Of a stretch of 64,000 bases of DNA, positions 8,847 through 16,435 are shown in pieces (within the stretch, counting starts at the first letter, position 1; every line of letters starts with the position of its first letter). The position numbers were made by a program, and so were the translations under genes. The DNA comes from Thalassobacillus_A hwangdonensis (GTDB lineage: Bacteria > Bacillota > Bacilli > Bacillales > Halobacillaceae), in contig NZ_JBHTKL010000005.1 in assembly GCF_042675915.1 (NCBI RefSeq), positions 434,001 to 498,000 on the forward strand, written 5' to 3'. The notes under the pieces were generated by a model. That model was not told the origin of the DNA. It searched no databases and saw only the letters and a list, made by a program, of their open reading frames with translations.

Positions 8847-9812
8847 ATGGGACTATTGGAAGTCAAAGGATTGACAACACAATTCAATACAAAAGACGGT
8901 ACCGTTACAGCAGTAGATGATGTCAGCTTCTCGCTGGAGAAAGGAGAAGCGATCGGCCTGGTCGGTGAATCCGGTTGTGGTAAAACGACGACTGCACTTT
9001 CCATTACGAATCTATTACCTGAAAACGGGAGCGTATCAAATGGGGAAGTACTTCTCGAAGGGAAGGATTTGGCAGGCTTAGATGCCGAGGAAGTAAGGAA
9101 GCATCGATGGAAAGATATCTCGATCGCTTTTCAGGGAGCTATGAATGCATTGAATCCGGTACTGAAAATCGGTGACCAGATCATAGAAGTGATCATGCTT
9201 CATGAAAAGATAGACTATGAGACTGCCAGAAATCGTGCAAAGGAATTGCTAGAGATGGTGGAAATCGATGCAGAGCGGATCGATAATTACGCTCATGAAT
9301 TCAGTGGGGGGATGAAGCAACGTGTAATGCTTGCTATGGCGCTTGCCTGCAGGCCGAAGGTATTGATCGGTGATGAACCTACGACAGCTTTGGACGTAAT
9401 GGTTCAGGCGCAAATCCTCGATTTGATTGAACGTTTGCGGGAAGAGCTGGATATGGGGATGATTCTGATCACCCATGATTTGTCTGTCATGGCGGAAACA
9501 TGTGACAAAGCAGTGGTGATGTATGGAGGTAGAATCGTAGAAAGTGGGAAAGTGGAGGCGATCATTCAACGTCCCACACATCCCTACACGGAAAAACTTG
9601 TATCCTCTTTTCCTGATATTACAAAAGAAAGAACGATGGTAGAATCCATTCCCGGTGCTCCTCCTAATCTACTCGATCCTCCGAAGGGCTGTTATTTTCA
9701 CCCCAGATGTGAATTTGCTACGGATATTTGCAGACAACAGGCTCCAGATTTGAAACCTGTTGGACCTGGTCATTATGCTGCGTGCCACCATAGGGGGGAT
9801 GAACATGAGTAA
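8847..9812 (+). CDS. Oligopeptide ABC transporter ATP-binding protein (DppD-like)
   Basis: A 321-residue nucleotide-binding subunit: Walker A GESGCGKTT (about 40-48), ABC signature EFSGGMKQR, Walker B VLIGDEPT, and the H-loop in LITHDLS. The C-terminal oligo/dipeptide domain carries the cysteine motif GCYFHPRCEFATDIC and a later Cys, the pattern of the [4Fe-4S]-like site seen in DppD/OppD. It starts directly after the DppC gene and overlaps the next ATPase gene by eight bases. Confidence 0.94.
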   Translation: MGLLEVKGLTTQFNTKDGTVTAVDDVSFSLEKGEAIGLVGESGCGKTTTALSITNLLPENGSVSNGEVLLEGKDLAGLDAEEVRKHRWKDISIAFQGAMNALNPVLKIGDQIIEVIMLHEKIDYETARNRAKELLEMVEIDAERIDNYAHEFSGGMKQRVMLAMALACRPKVLIGDEPTTALDVMVQAQILDLIERLREELDMGMILITHDLSVMAETCDKAVVMYGGRIVESGKVEAIIQRPTHPYTEKLVSSFPDITKERTMVESIPGAPPNLLDPPKGCYFHPRCEFATDICRQQAPDLKPVGPGHYAACHHRGDEHE

Positions 9813-10833
9813 GCTGGTAGAAGTAAAAGACCTTAAGGTGCACTTTGGGGTCCGCCAAAGCTTGATGAAGGAATTATTCACAAAGGAAAAAAAGAAAGTC
9901 AAAGCGGTCGATGGCATCAATTTTTCAATAGATCGTGGAGAAATCGTTTCTCTCGTCGGAGAGAGTGGAAGTGGCAAGACGACGACAGGGAAAGCGATTC
10001 TTCAGTTGATTGAAGAGCAGGAAGGTGACATTCTTTTCGACGGGAAAGATGACTTCAAGAAGAACAAGAAGCAATTGAAAGCTTTCCGTCAGCAGGCACA
10101 GATGATCTTCCAGGATCCTTATCAATCTCTGAATCCCAAATATATGATTTACGATATCGTAGCCGAGCCTTTAGTGGTAAACGGGTTAGTGAAGCCCGAG
10201 AAAGAACGTAAGGCGAAAGTGGTCGAGGCTTTGGAGTGGGCTGGCCTACGTCCTGCTGAAGAATATTTATATCGTTATCCTCATGAATTGAGCGGCGGCC
10301 AAAAGCAGCGTGTCGCGATAGCTTCTGCATTGATTCTCAACCCTAAATTCATCGTTGCGGATGAGCCGGTGTCCATGCTCGATGTGTCAGTCCGTGCTGA
10401 TATATTAAAACTGATGGTGAAACTACGGGATGAGATGGATCTTTCCTATCTGTTCATTACCCATGACCTGTCGCTGGCGTGGTTGATTTCAGATCGCATT
10501 GCCATCATGTATTTAGGGAAGATCGTAGAAATCGGAGATGCAGAGTCGGTAGTGAAATCTCCAAGTCACCCATACTCCCAGGCGCTGATCAATGTCATGC
10601 CTTCTCTACGCTCGAAACGAAGTGAAAGGAAAATTCTTAAAGGGGAGCTGCCGGACGCATCCGATATGCCTAAAGGCTGTAGGTTTCACCCAAGATGTCC
10701 GATAGCAGAAGAAAAATGCAAGCATGAGATCCCTCCATTGAAAGAGGTTGCAGACGGTCAATATGCAGCCTGCCATTTTGCAGAAAAGAAGGAGGAGACA
10801 GATGATAAAGCAGCAGTTGGATCACATTCTTGA
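9805..10833 (+). CDS. Oligopeptide ABC transporter ATP-binding protein (DppF-like)
   Basis: A second ATPase, 342 residues from ATG 9805, chosen because AGGGGGG lies eight bases upstream and the product begins MSKLVEVKDLKVHF. Walker A GESGSGKTT, signature ELSGGQKQR, Walker B FIVADEPV and the C-terminal GCRFHPRCPIAEEKC motif are present. Together with the DppD-like subunit it powers uptake. It overlaps the following M20 gene by 32 bases. Confidence 0.93.
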   Translation: MSKLVEVKDLKVHFGVRQSLMKELFTKEKKKVKAVDGINFSIDRGEIVSLVGESGSGKTTTGKAILQLIEEQEGDILFDGKDDFKKNKKQLKAFRQQAQMIFQDPYQSLNPKYMIYDIVAEPLVVNGLVKPEKERKAKVVEALEWAGLRPAEEYLYRYPHELSGGQKQRVAIASALILNPKFIVADEPVSMLDVSVRADILKLMVKLRDEMDLSYLFITHDLSLAWLISDRIAIMYLGKIVEIGDAESVVKSPSHPYSQALINVMPSLRSKRSERKILKGELPDASDMPKGCRFHPRCPIAEEKCKHEIPPLKEVADGQYAACHFAEKKEETDDKAAVGSHS

Positions 10834-11974
10834 AGCAGAACAGGAACAATTGATTGCGATCAGTAAAGAAATACAACGGAACCCCGAATTGGGTGGAGAA
10901 GAACATTTTGCATCAAAGACGTTGTGTGATTATCTCGAGAGCCAAGGGTTTGAAGTGCAGCGCGGTGTCGGTGAATGGGAGACAGCCTTCATCGCTACTT
11001 TTGAAAAAGGAAGCGGTGGCTACCATGTGGCTTACTGTGCTGAGTATGACGCGCTTCCTGAAATCGGTCATGCATGCGGCCACAACCTGATTGGGGTAGC
11101 CAGTGTAGCCGCAGGTGTAGCGCTGGCGAAAAGTGAATCGGAGCAGCCTTTCAAAGTTTCTGTTATAGGTACACCTGATGAAGAGGGGATAGGCGGCAAA
11201 ATCGACTTGATCAGTGAAGGTGCATTCGAAGGGGTAGATGCCGCCATGATGTTCCACCCAGGCTATGACACGATTTTAGATGTCGAATCCCTTGCATTCC
11301 ATACATACGACTTTATATTTCATGGAGAGAATGCGCATGCTGCATCCGAACCATGGGAAGGTAGAAATGCGCTCGATGGAGTCATTCATACGTTCAATGG
11401 AATCAATGCATTACGAGAGCATTTGAAACCGGATGTTAGAATTCACGGGATCATCAAGGATGGTGGAAAAGCGAATAATATCGTTCCTGATCGAGCGGTC
11501 GCTGAATTCTGTATCCGTTCGGAAGACAATGACTATTTAACGGAAGTCGTCAATCGCGTGAAAGATTGTGCCAAGGGTGCAGCATTAATGAGCGGAACAG
11601 AGCTTGAAATACAGCCTGTCGGTCATTTTTATGATGCGATGCAAAGCAACAAAGCAATGGTAGAGGTCTATGCAAAGGCGTTAGATGAAGTCGGCTTCGT
11701 CGATAAGTCCCGTCACAAAGAGGGGATGGGTTCAATTGATATGGGGAATGTCAGTCGTGTCGTTCCTTCCATTCACCCAGTACTGTCACTGACTGACGAG
11801 CTGGTTCCGGGGCATACGAGAGCATTTACGGAATTATGCAACAGTCCTTATGCATACGAAACAATGATTACAGCTGGAAAAAGCATGGCTTTAACAGGCT
11901 GGGAGATTATTCAGGATAAAACTTTGCAGAAACAGATAAAAGAAGAATTCGAGCAAATGCTGTCGAATGGATGA
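10802..11974 (+). CDS. M20 family amidohydrolase (AbgA/AbgB, IAA-amino acid hydrolase type)
   Basis: A 390-residue M20D hydrolase beginning at ATG 10802 behind AAGGAGGAG. Motifs include HACGHNL, a Cys/His metal site, followed by GTPDEEGIGGK and MFHPGYD, plus the dimerisation-domain FHGENAHAASEPWEGRNALDG. The family cleaves amide bonds between an acyl or aryl group and an amino acid (p-aminobenzoyl-glutamate, indoleacetyl-amino acids). Its start lies inside the ATPase gene, so it is translated with the transporter and probably processes the imported compound in the cytoplasm. The exact amide is unknown. Confidence 0.9.
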   Translation: MIKQQLDHILEAEQEQLIAISKEIQRNPELGGEEHFASKTLCDYLESQGFEVQRGVGEWETAFIATFEKGSGGYHVAYCAEYDALPEIGHACGHNLIGVASVAAGVALAKSESEQPFKVSVIGTPDEEGIGGKIDLISEGAFEGVDAAMMFHPGYDTILDVESLAFHTYDFIFHGENAHAASEPWEGRNALDGVIHTFNGINALREHLKPDVRIHGIIKDGGKANNIVPDRAVAEFCIRSEDNDYLTEVVNRVKDCAKGAALMSGTELEIQPVGHFYDAMQSNKAMVEVYAKALDEVGFVDKSRHKEGMGSIDMGNVSRVVPSIHPVLSLTDELVPGHTRAFTELCNSPYAYETMITAGKSMALTGWEIIQDKTLQKQIKEEFEQMLSNG

Positions 11975-11987
11975 TTGGAGGAATTGG

Positions 11988-12812
11988 ATGAAAGTAGATA
12001 AATACCTTTTCGGAGAAATGACATGGCCGGAAGTGAAGCAGGTAGTGAAGGAAGAAAGGGTAGCGGTCGTTCCGGTCGCAATGATTGAAGAGCATGGACA
12101 CCATTTGCCCGTGGACACAGACGTCGTGCTGGCAAACGAAGTGTGTGTCAGAGCGGCTAAGCAAATCCCGGAAGATATGGTCGTAATACCACCGATCAAT
12201 CATGGGTATGCTCCCCACCAAATGGATTTCCCTGGGGTGATTTCGATCAGTCAGGAGACATTCATTCACTATGTAGTGGATGTATGTAATAGTTTAGCCC
12301 ATCAAGGCTTCAAACGTATTTTACTGTTGAATGGTCACGGAAGTAATGTGCCTTTGTTGAAGGTAGCGGCACGTCAGGTCTTCCTGGAATACCCTGACGT
12401 CATGTGTGCGTCCATGTCGCATTGGGATTTTGAACCGGTTGTGACACTTGCAAATGAAATCCGTGATTCAGAAAACCCTGGTGGCATCAACCATGCCGGG
12501 GAATTGGAAACTTCCATGTACCTTGCGATCAAAGAAGATCTGGTACAAATGGATAAAGCAGTAAGGGACTTGGATAAGTACCAGATGTCGAAATACTTCT
12601 GGCTGGATCTGGTCGGAACCGGGGAAGGCCGTCCCGTAGTCATGGTGCCACAATGGAGCGCCATATCCGAGACGGGAACCCTCGGCGACCCTAGACCATC
12701 CACGAAAGAAAAAGGTGAGAAACTGCTCGGAGCTGCAGTGGACGGCTTAGTAGAATTCATCAAACTATACAAGGAACGGGATCACGGACCACGAGTGAAC
12801 CATCATTTATAA
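11988..12812 (+). CDS. Creatininase family amidohydrolase
   Basis: A 274-residue protein starting at ATG 11988 behind TTGGAGGAA. The creatininase metal-binding signature is complete: EEHGHHLPVDTD (Glu34/35, His36, Asp43/45), NGHGSN, and HAGELETS with the late Glu. The family hydrolyses cyclic amides or formamides (creatinine, FAPy intermediates, MftE peptide). It is the last gene of the IclR/transporter operon, before a terminator, and may open a cyclic amide that accompanies the M20 substrate. The substrate is inference only. Confidence 0.9.
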   Translation: MKVDKYLFGEMTWPEVKQVVKEERVAVVPVAMIEEHGHHLPVDTDVVLANEVCVRAAKQIPEDMVVIPPINHGYAPHQMDFPGVISISQETFIHYVVDVCNSLAHQGFKRILLLNGHGSNVPLLKVAARQVFLEYPDVMCASMSHWDFEPVVTLANEIRDSENPGGINHAGELETSMYLAIKEDLVQMDKAVRDLDKYQMSKYFWLDLVGTGEGRPVVMVPQWSAISETGTLGDPRPSTKEKGEKLLGAAVDGLVEFIKLYKERDHGPRVNHHL

Positions 12813-12817
12813 CAACC

Positions 12818-12847
12818 AGGGCACGCCTCACACGCGTGCTCTTTTTT
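12818..12847 (+). terminator. Terminator of the IclR-to-creatininase operon
   Basis: Nine-base stem AGGGCACGC/GCGTGCTCT with one wobble pair, followed by six T. Confidence 0.8.
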
Positions 12848-12931
12848 ATGCTTACTTAATATGACAGTGCGTTTCAGCCTTGAATCCCTTATAATAGAGC
12901 CTACGTGTTGAAAAATAAAAGGATGATCGTA

Positions 12932-13120
12932 ATGAAGTGGCTGGTATACACAAGTTTTATTATCGTGTTTTTGGCAGTTACCGCGTTCGGAATAGGGCCG
13001 GTCGTGTTTGCAGATGGTCCGACGGATGAAAGGATCCTTACGCTGATCGTCGTCCTGGTGATCTATGCGATGCTAGCGGGCTGTCTGATTTTGTATCGAA
13101 AAAGGAATATCATGAAATGA
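12932..13120 (+). CDS. Small two-helix membrane protein, unknown function
   Basis: A 62-residue protein from ATG 12932, preceded by AAAAGG nine bases upstream. It has two hydrophobic helices (about 2-24 and 37-55) and a basic end YRKRNIMK. No family is recognised. A diverged copy of its last 29 codons plus terminator lies at 14855-14972, after the sigma/anti-sigma pair. A TATAAT box occurs at 12890-12895 without a convincing -35. Confidence 0.7.
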   Translation: MKWLVYTSFIIVFLAVTAFGIGPVVFADGPTDERILTLIVVLVIYAMLAGCLILYRKRNIMK

Positions 13121-13150
13121 AGCGCTCAGATGATCTGAGCGCTTTTTTTA
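13029..13150 (+). repeat. Direct repeat copy 1: gene 3' end plus terminator
   Basis: About 120 bases covering the last 30 codons of the small membrane gene and its terminator match 14853-14974 at roughly 90 percent without gaps in the coding part. Most differences preserve the reading frame, so the copies are diverged paralogues and not a recent duplication. Confidence 0.85.
13121..13149 (+). terminator. Terminator after small membrane protein (copy 1)
   Basis: Perfect 10-bp stem AGCGCTCAGA/TCTGAGCGCT with loop TGA, then seven T. Confidence 0.88.
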
Positions 13151-13218
13151 ATTGTTACTAATAAGTAAAAAGGTGAGATGATTAAAACTTACCCACTAAA
13201 ATCATTTAAGAGTTATCT

Positions 13219-13245
13219 TGAAACAGGGTCTTAAATAAAACGACC
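13219..13245 (+). promoter_or_regulatory. Possible ECF promoter within the 312-base gap before the sigma gene
   Basis: TGAAAC (13219-13224), 16 bases, then CGACC (13241-13245) resembles ECF -35/-10 elements and may serve autoregulation of the sigma gene at 13463. The rest of the gap 13151-13462 is AT-rich and shows no convincing ORF or RNA. Confidence 0.3.
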
Positions 13246-13462
13246 GGATTGTTGAAAATCGCTTGGTAATAAGAAATTAGTTAGTGTAAAGATTGTAGAT
13301 ATTTCACTTAAACTAAACCGATTTCATTGTGAAAGCGATACATGGGAAGAGGTATCGACTACAGTACCCAATAATAATAAAAGGACTGGGCGTACTTTGT
13401 TCGGTTTTTTATATTTTTGTAAGATATTTGAGTTTATCGCGTCTTATATGTAAGGAGGTGAA

Positions 13463-13951
13463 ATGGTGACACAGCTTGAGGATATTTATAATACATACTT
13501 TAAAGATGTATTTTTATATGTGTATAGTTTATCTGGCGATAAGCATATCTCTGAAGATATCACTTCGGAAACTTTTATGAAGGCATTATCATCGCTGGAC
13601 AGTTTCAGAGGAAATAGTGATGTCCGTGTTTGGTTATGCCAAATCGCCAAAAACAATTATTACTCTTATTTGCGTAAGAAAAAAAGCTTTGTAGATTTAG
13701 AGTCGGTTCCCGAATCAGCTAGTGGAGACAATGTAGAACAAGATATAGCCACTTCAGAAGCGTCTATGAAGGCACATGAAATTATCCAAGATTTAAAAGA
13801 GCCATACAAACAGGTCTTTACGCTCCGTGTATTTGGAGAACTGTCATTTAAGCAAATTGGCAAATTGTTTGCAAAAAGTGATAACTGGGCTTGTGTTACT
13901 TATCACCGTGCTAGAGAAAAGATTAAAGTGCGATTGGGGGATTATCGATGA
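13463..13951 (+). CDS. ECF-type RNA polymerase sigma factor
   Basis: A 162-residue sigma-70 family protein. Region 2 includes SGDKHISEDITSETFMKALS and the -10-binding helix with VWLCQIAKNNYYSYLRKK; region 4 ends with FKQIGKLFAKSDNWACVTYHRAREKI. The start is ATG 13463 or GTG 13466, behind AAGGAGG (13452-13458). Its stop overlaps the start of the anti-sigma gene (ATGA), the classic partner arrangement. Codon use is more AT-rich than the flanking operons, which fits acquisition. Confidence 0.9.
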   Translation: MVTQLEDIYNTYFKDVFLYVYSLSGDKHISEDITSETFMKALSSLDSFRGNSDVRVWLCQIAKNNYYSYLRKKKSFVDLESVPESASGDNVEQDIATSEASMKAHEIIQDLKEPYKQVFTLRVFGELSFKQIGKLFAKSDNWACVTYHRAREKIKVRLGDYR

Positions 13952-14853
13952 AAATCAGCTGTAATGTGATCAGGGATATACTGCCGTTATATGCCGAGGA
14001 TATGGCAAGTCAAGATACGAGAGATCTAGTCGAAGACCATATAGCTTCTTGTGAAAACTGCAAAAAACGCCTTGAAGAAATGCGGACTTTTGAAGAACCA
14101 CCAGTAGATACAGATATAGCTCCCTTAAGAAACATACAAAATTCATTGCGAAGGAAAAAGCTGCAGACAATTATATTTTCAGTCATGGTAACATTGGTTT
14201 TTGCAGTGGTCACAATGGCTTATCTGACAACGCCAGCATACATCTCTTATAATGAAGATGCGGTTTCAATCATTGAAAAGGATGACGGAACTGTACTTTT
14301 GAATTTTAGTGAAGAAGTCGCTGGGTTTGATGTAACCGAATATCCAGCAGCAGACAATTCAGGTTATGTCTATGATATAACGACATGGGAAACGATTTGG
14401 CACCAGAAAATAAGCAAAAGCAACCCCGAAAATACGGTCTTAAACCCGAATGGGGAAACGGTCGCTTCCATCTATTATTACAATACCGATGGAAGTGAAG
14501 ATACTTTAATTTATGGAGATCCAATAACAGATGGTTCTGTCATGACGTTACCTCGGCTAGTGTTAAGCTACTATGTGTTCTTTGCTATAGGATTTTTACT
14601 AATTAGTGGAATTGGATGGGTCCTATTCCGTAAGAAAGAAAAAATAAGAATTGGACTAGAAAAAATCATTCTATTGCCTATCTCCTACCTATTTGCTCAC
14701 TTACTTATAAAAGGTCTTCACTCTACAACTTATCTTGCTGAACGAGACTTTTATCTAATATTATTAGTCACAATTTCTTTATATATTGCGTTGTTAACTG
14801 GAAGGAACCTATTAAAAAAACTATCAATTAAGAAGCAGAAAAGTACTTTATAA
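13948..14853 (+). CDS. Zinc-finger anti-sigma factor, multi-pass membrane
   Basis: A 301-residue partner of the preceding sigma factor. The N-terminus holds a zf-HC2/ZAS motif, HIASCENC (His31, Cys35, Cys38), with Cys5 nearby. One helix (about 71-93) separates it from an extracytoplasmic domain (about 95-200), followed by three helices (about 203-226, 237-256, 267-285). The extra C-terminal helices are more than the single pass of simple ZAS proteins. It would hold the sigma factor at the membrane until a signal arrives. The stop codon TAA ends one base-pair before the repeat copy 2 of the small membrane gene. Confidence 0.85.
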   Translation: MKISCNVIRDILPLYAEDMASQDTRDLVEDHIASCENCKKRLEEMRTFEEPPVDTDIAPLRNIQNSLRRKKLQTIIFSVMVTLVFAVVTMAYLTTPAYISYNEDAVSIIEKDDGTVLLNFSEEVAGFDVTEYPAADNSGYVYDITTWETIWHQKISKSNPENTVLNPNGETVASIYYYNTDGSEDTLIYGDPITDGSVMTLPRLVLSYYVFFAIGFLLISGIGWVLFRKKEKIRIGLEKIILLPISYLFAHLLIKGLHSTTYLAERDFYLILLVTISLYIALLTGRNLLKKLSIKKQKSTL

Positions 14854-14854
14854 A

Positions 14855-14944
14855 AGGATCCTACCGCTGATCGGCGTCCTGGTGATTTATGCGATGCTTG
14901 CGGGCTGTCTGATTTTGTATCGGAAAAGGAATATATCGAAATGA
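14855..14944 (+). pseudogene. Truncated copy of the small membrane protein gene
   Basis: Twenty-nine codons in frame (starting RILPLIG, ending RKRNISK and TGA) match the C-terminus of the 62-residue protein at 12932 in all but a few positions. No start codon or 5' half is present: the copy begins two bases after the anti-sigma stop. It marks the right junction of the sigma/anti-sigma cassette. Confidence 0.8.
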
Positions 14945-14972
14945 AGCGCTCAGTTGATCTGAGCGCTTTTTT
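14944..14972 (+). terminator. Terminator (copy 2) after anti-sigma gene
   Basis: Stem AGCGCTCAG/CTGAGCGCT followed by six T; a diverged copy of the terminator at 13121. Confidence 0.85.
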
Positions 14973-15119
14973 AAGTGAAACTGCTTTATCCAAATTAACC
15001 CGGATAAAAGCGCATTGGAAAGTTATGTTAAAATTTAGAGAGAGTATGTGAAGTAATGTGCTTCAATTATCGGATCAGTAGAGTACAATAGGATAAAAAA
15101 TAAAAAGGAGAGGTTTCTT

Positions 15120-15482
15120 ATTATTGGAGGTTCAGAGTACATAACTAACTTTTATATCTACACAATTATTGCTGGGGTTATAGTTGGCCTAATGGCTTTC
15201 CTAGTAGTAAAGGATTTAGTTAGTAAGAAATTCTTTGGAACTCGCTTTATCACCTTATCCGTGTTTGGTATCTATTTTGGATGTTCAGCTATTTATTTGA
15301 GCATGACCAGTATAGATGATGCAAAAGAAATTCTTTCTATCGATGAAGAAGGAGTTTTACTGCATGGGTTGATAAGGGATGAGGTAAACCAATCTATACT
15401 TCATCTAGTGATAAGTATTATTAGCCTGTTTTGTTATTTTCTTCTTCGTTCAAGAGACAAAGAAAAGTGCGGAGTTTCATGA
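15120..15482 (+). CDS. Small membrane protein with probable non-canonical ATT start
   Basis: From ATG 15192 the product has 96 residues, but the same frame continues upstream without stop through a hydrophobic segment (ending AGVIVGLMAF) to ATT 15120/15123, placed 7-12 bases after the strong AAGGAGAGG. There is no ATG, GTG or TTG between. I therefore place the start at ATT, giving about 120 residues with three membrane helices (about 8-30, 38-60, 90-112) and a soluble loop containing SIDEEGVLLHG. No family is recognised. If only canonical starts are accepted, use 15192. Confidence 0.55.
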   Translation: MIGGSEYITNFYIYTIIAGVIVGLMAFLVVKDLVSKKFFGTRFITLSVFGIYFGCSAIYLSMTSIDDAKEILSIDEEGVLLHGLIRDEVNQSILHLVISIISLFCYFLLRSRDKEKCGVS

Positions 15483-15579
15483 TGAAATTTGGGGAGCTTA
15501 CCTGAAAAAATTGGGGCGATCGTTGCATAGGTGCTTTTGCTTATTGAGGTTACTTGAAGAAGGAAGGAGATAACAAAAG

Positions 15580-15621
15580 ATGAAGTTCAATACCGTTCAC
15601 ATTGATAGATTATTTATTTAA
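15580..15621 (+). CDS. Thirteen-residue leader-type ORF before GNAT gene
   Basis: ATG 15580 follows a very strong AGAAGGAAGGAG and encodes MKFNTVHIDRLFI then TAA. It ends 25 bases before the GNAT start. It may be a translated leader, or the original start of the GNAT gene separated by a frameshift, because the GNAT frame is open from 15602. Confidence 0.35.
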   Translation: MKFNTVHIDRLFI

Positions 15622-15646
15622 TGTAACCGAAAGGCTGGAATTAATC

Positions 15647-16156
15647 ATGACAAAAAAAGAAGCACCGAAAATACAAACAGAACGATTGGTTTTACGTCCG
15701 AGAGCAGAAAAAGACATTCCCAATATGATTAAAATGTTTAACAATGATGAAGTAAGAGAATTTCTTGGAATTAATCCCCCTCGTGATGAACACTCAATGT
15801 TAGAAATGGTTAGGAATCGTACTGAAACAAAATGGACGGTCGCATTAAAAGATACGGATGAATTCATCGGTGATGTAATGATCCCAGAAATAGCAGAAGG
15901 TTATCTTGGCGAAATTGGTTATCGCTTCATGAGGGAGCATTGGGGAGGCGGTTTTGCGTATGAAGCGGTTTCCGCGGTCATTGAGCATTGCAAAAGCACA
16001 TTACACCTTAAACGCCTATTTGCTACTATAGATAATAAAAATATGAAGTCAAAAAAGTTAATTGAAAAACTCGGATTTACTTTGGTAGCGGTGTTGCCTG
16101 AATCACATTTACACGGCAGAGTTGCCGATGTAGCTTACTATTCTCGTTTAGTATAA
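15647..16156 (+). CDS. GNAT family N-acetyltransferase (RimJ/RimL type)
   Basis: About 169 residues from ATG 15647; the frame is open further up to 15602. IQTERLVLRPR near the start, then EIGYRFMREHWGGGFAYEA (acetyl-CoA pyrophosphate loop region) and IDNKNMKSKKLIEKLGF are hallmarks of RimJ/RimL-like GNAT enzymes. It would acetylate a ribosomal protein N-terminus or a small amine; the target is unknown. The ribosome binding site for 15647 is weak, while the strong site at 15560-15570 serves the short ORF upstream. Confidence 0.85.
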   Translation: MTKKEAPKIQTERLVLRPRAEKDIPNMIKMFNNDEVREFLGINPPRDEHSMLEMVRNRTETKWTVALKDTDEFIGDVMIPEIAEGYLGEIGYRFMREHWGGGFAYEAVSAVIEHCKSTLHLKRLFATIDNKNMKSKKLIEKLGFTLVAVLPESHLHGRVADVAYYSRLV

Positions 16157-16322
16157 GCATCCTTACGCTCTCCTGAGGAAATTGGACAAACAGGTGAGTG
16201 TTTAAATGGTGGATATTTTTAGTAAAGCGAAATGATTATAGTAAAGAGGATTAGTTGGGAAGGTATTGAAAGAGTTCTCGTATTAGCTTAAATAGGTAAG
16301 AATGGACTTGTCTTCAGTTTTT

Positions 16323-16378
16323 ACTTGAAAAACACCTGTAGATAATACATTAAATTTCAAGTGTCCTAGCTACAGGTG
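16323..16378. repeat. Two interleaved perfect inverted repeats
   Basis: ACTTGAAA (16323-16330) pairs with TTTCAAGT (16355-16362), and CACCTGTAG (16333-16341) pairs with CTACAGGTG (16370-16378). The arms alternate a-b-a'-b', so an RNA could form a pseudoknot. On the minus strand the second pair is followed by TTTTT and could act as the terminator of the lipoprotein gene ending at 16436. The rest of 16157-16435 shows no clear gene. Confidence 0.6.
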
Positions 16379-16435
16379 CCATATTATTGGTGCTCATTTT
16401 TTTGTTTTCCTATTAGTCTGGTTCTCAGTTTCATG

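Larger units (their letters stand above)
14853..14974 (+). repeat. Direct repeat copy 2
   Basis: Partner of 13029-13150; see that entry. It directly abuts the end of the anti-sigma coding sequence. Confidence 0.85.

Noticed and set aside
13328..13344. cre-like GTGAAAGCGATACAT
   Set aside because: Two mismatches to the CcpA consensus and position far from the sigma gene start.
13151..14943. Insertion sequence carrying the sigma cassette
   Set aside because: No transposase, terminal inverted repeats or short target duplication; the flanking repeats are gene ends.
16169..16222. Reading SPEEIGQTGECLNGGYF and stop after the GNAT gene, like the tail of an SDR protein
   Set aside because: Only 17 codons with no further support upstream; the resemblance may be chance.
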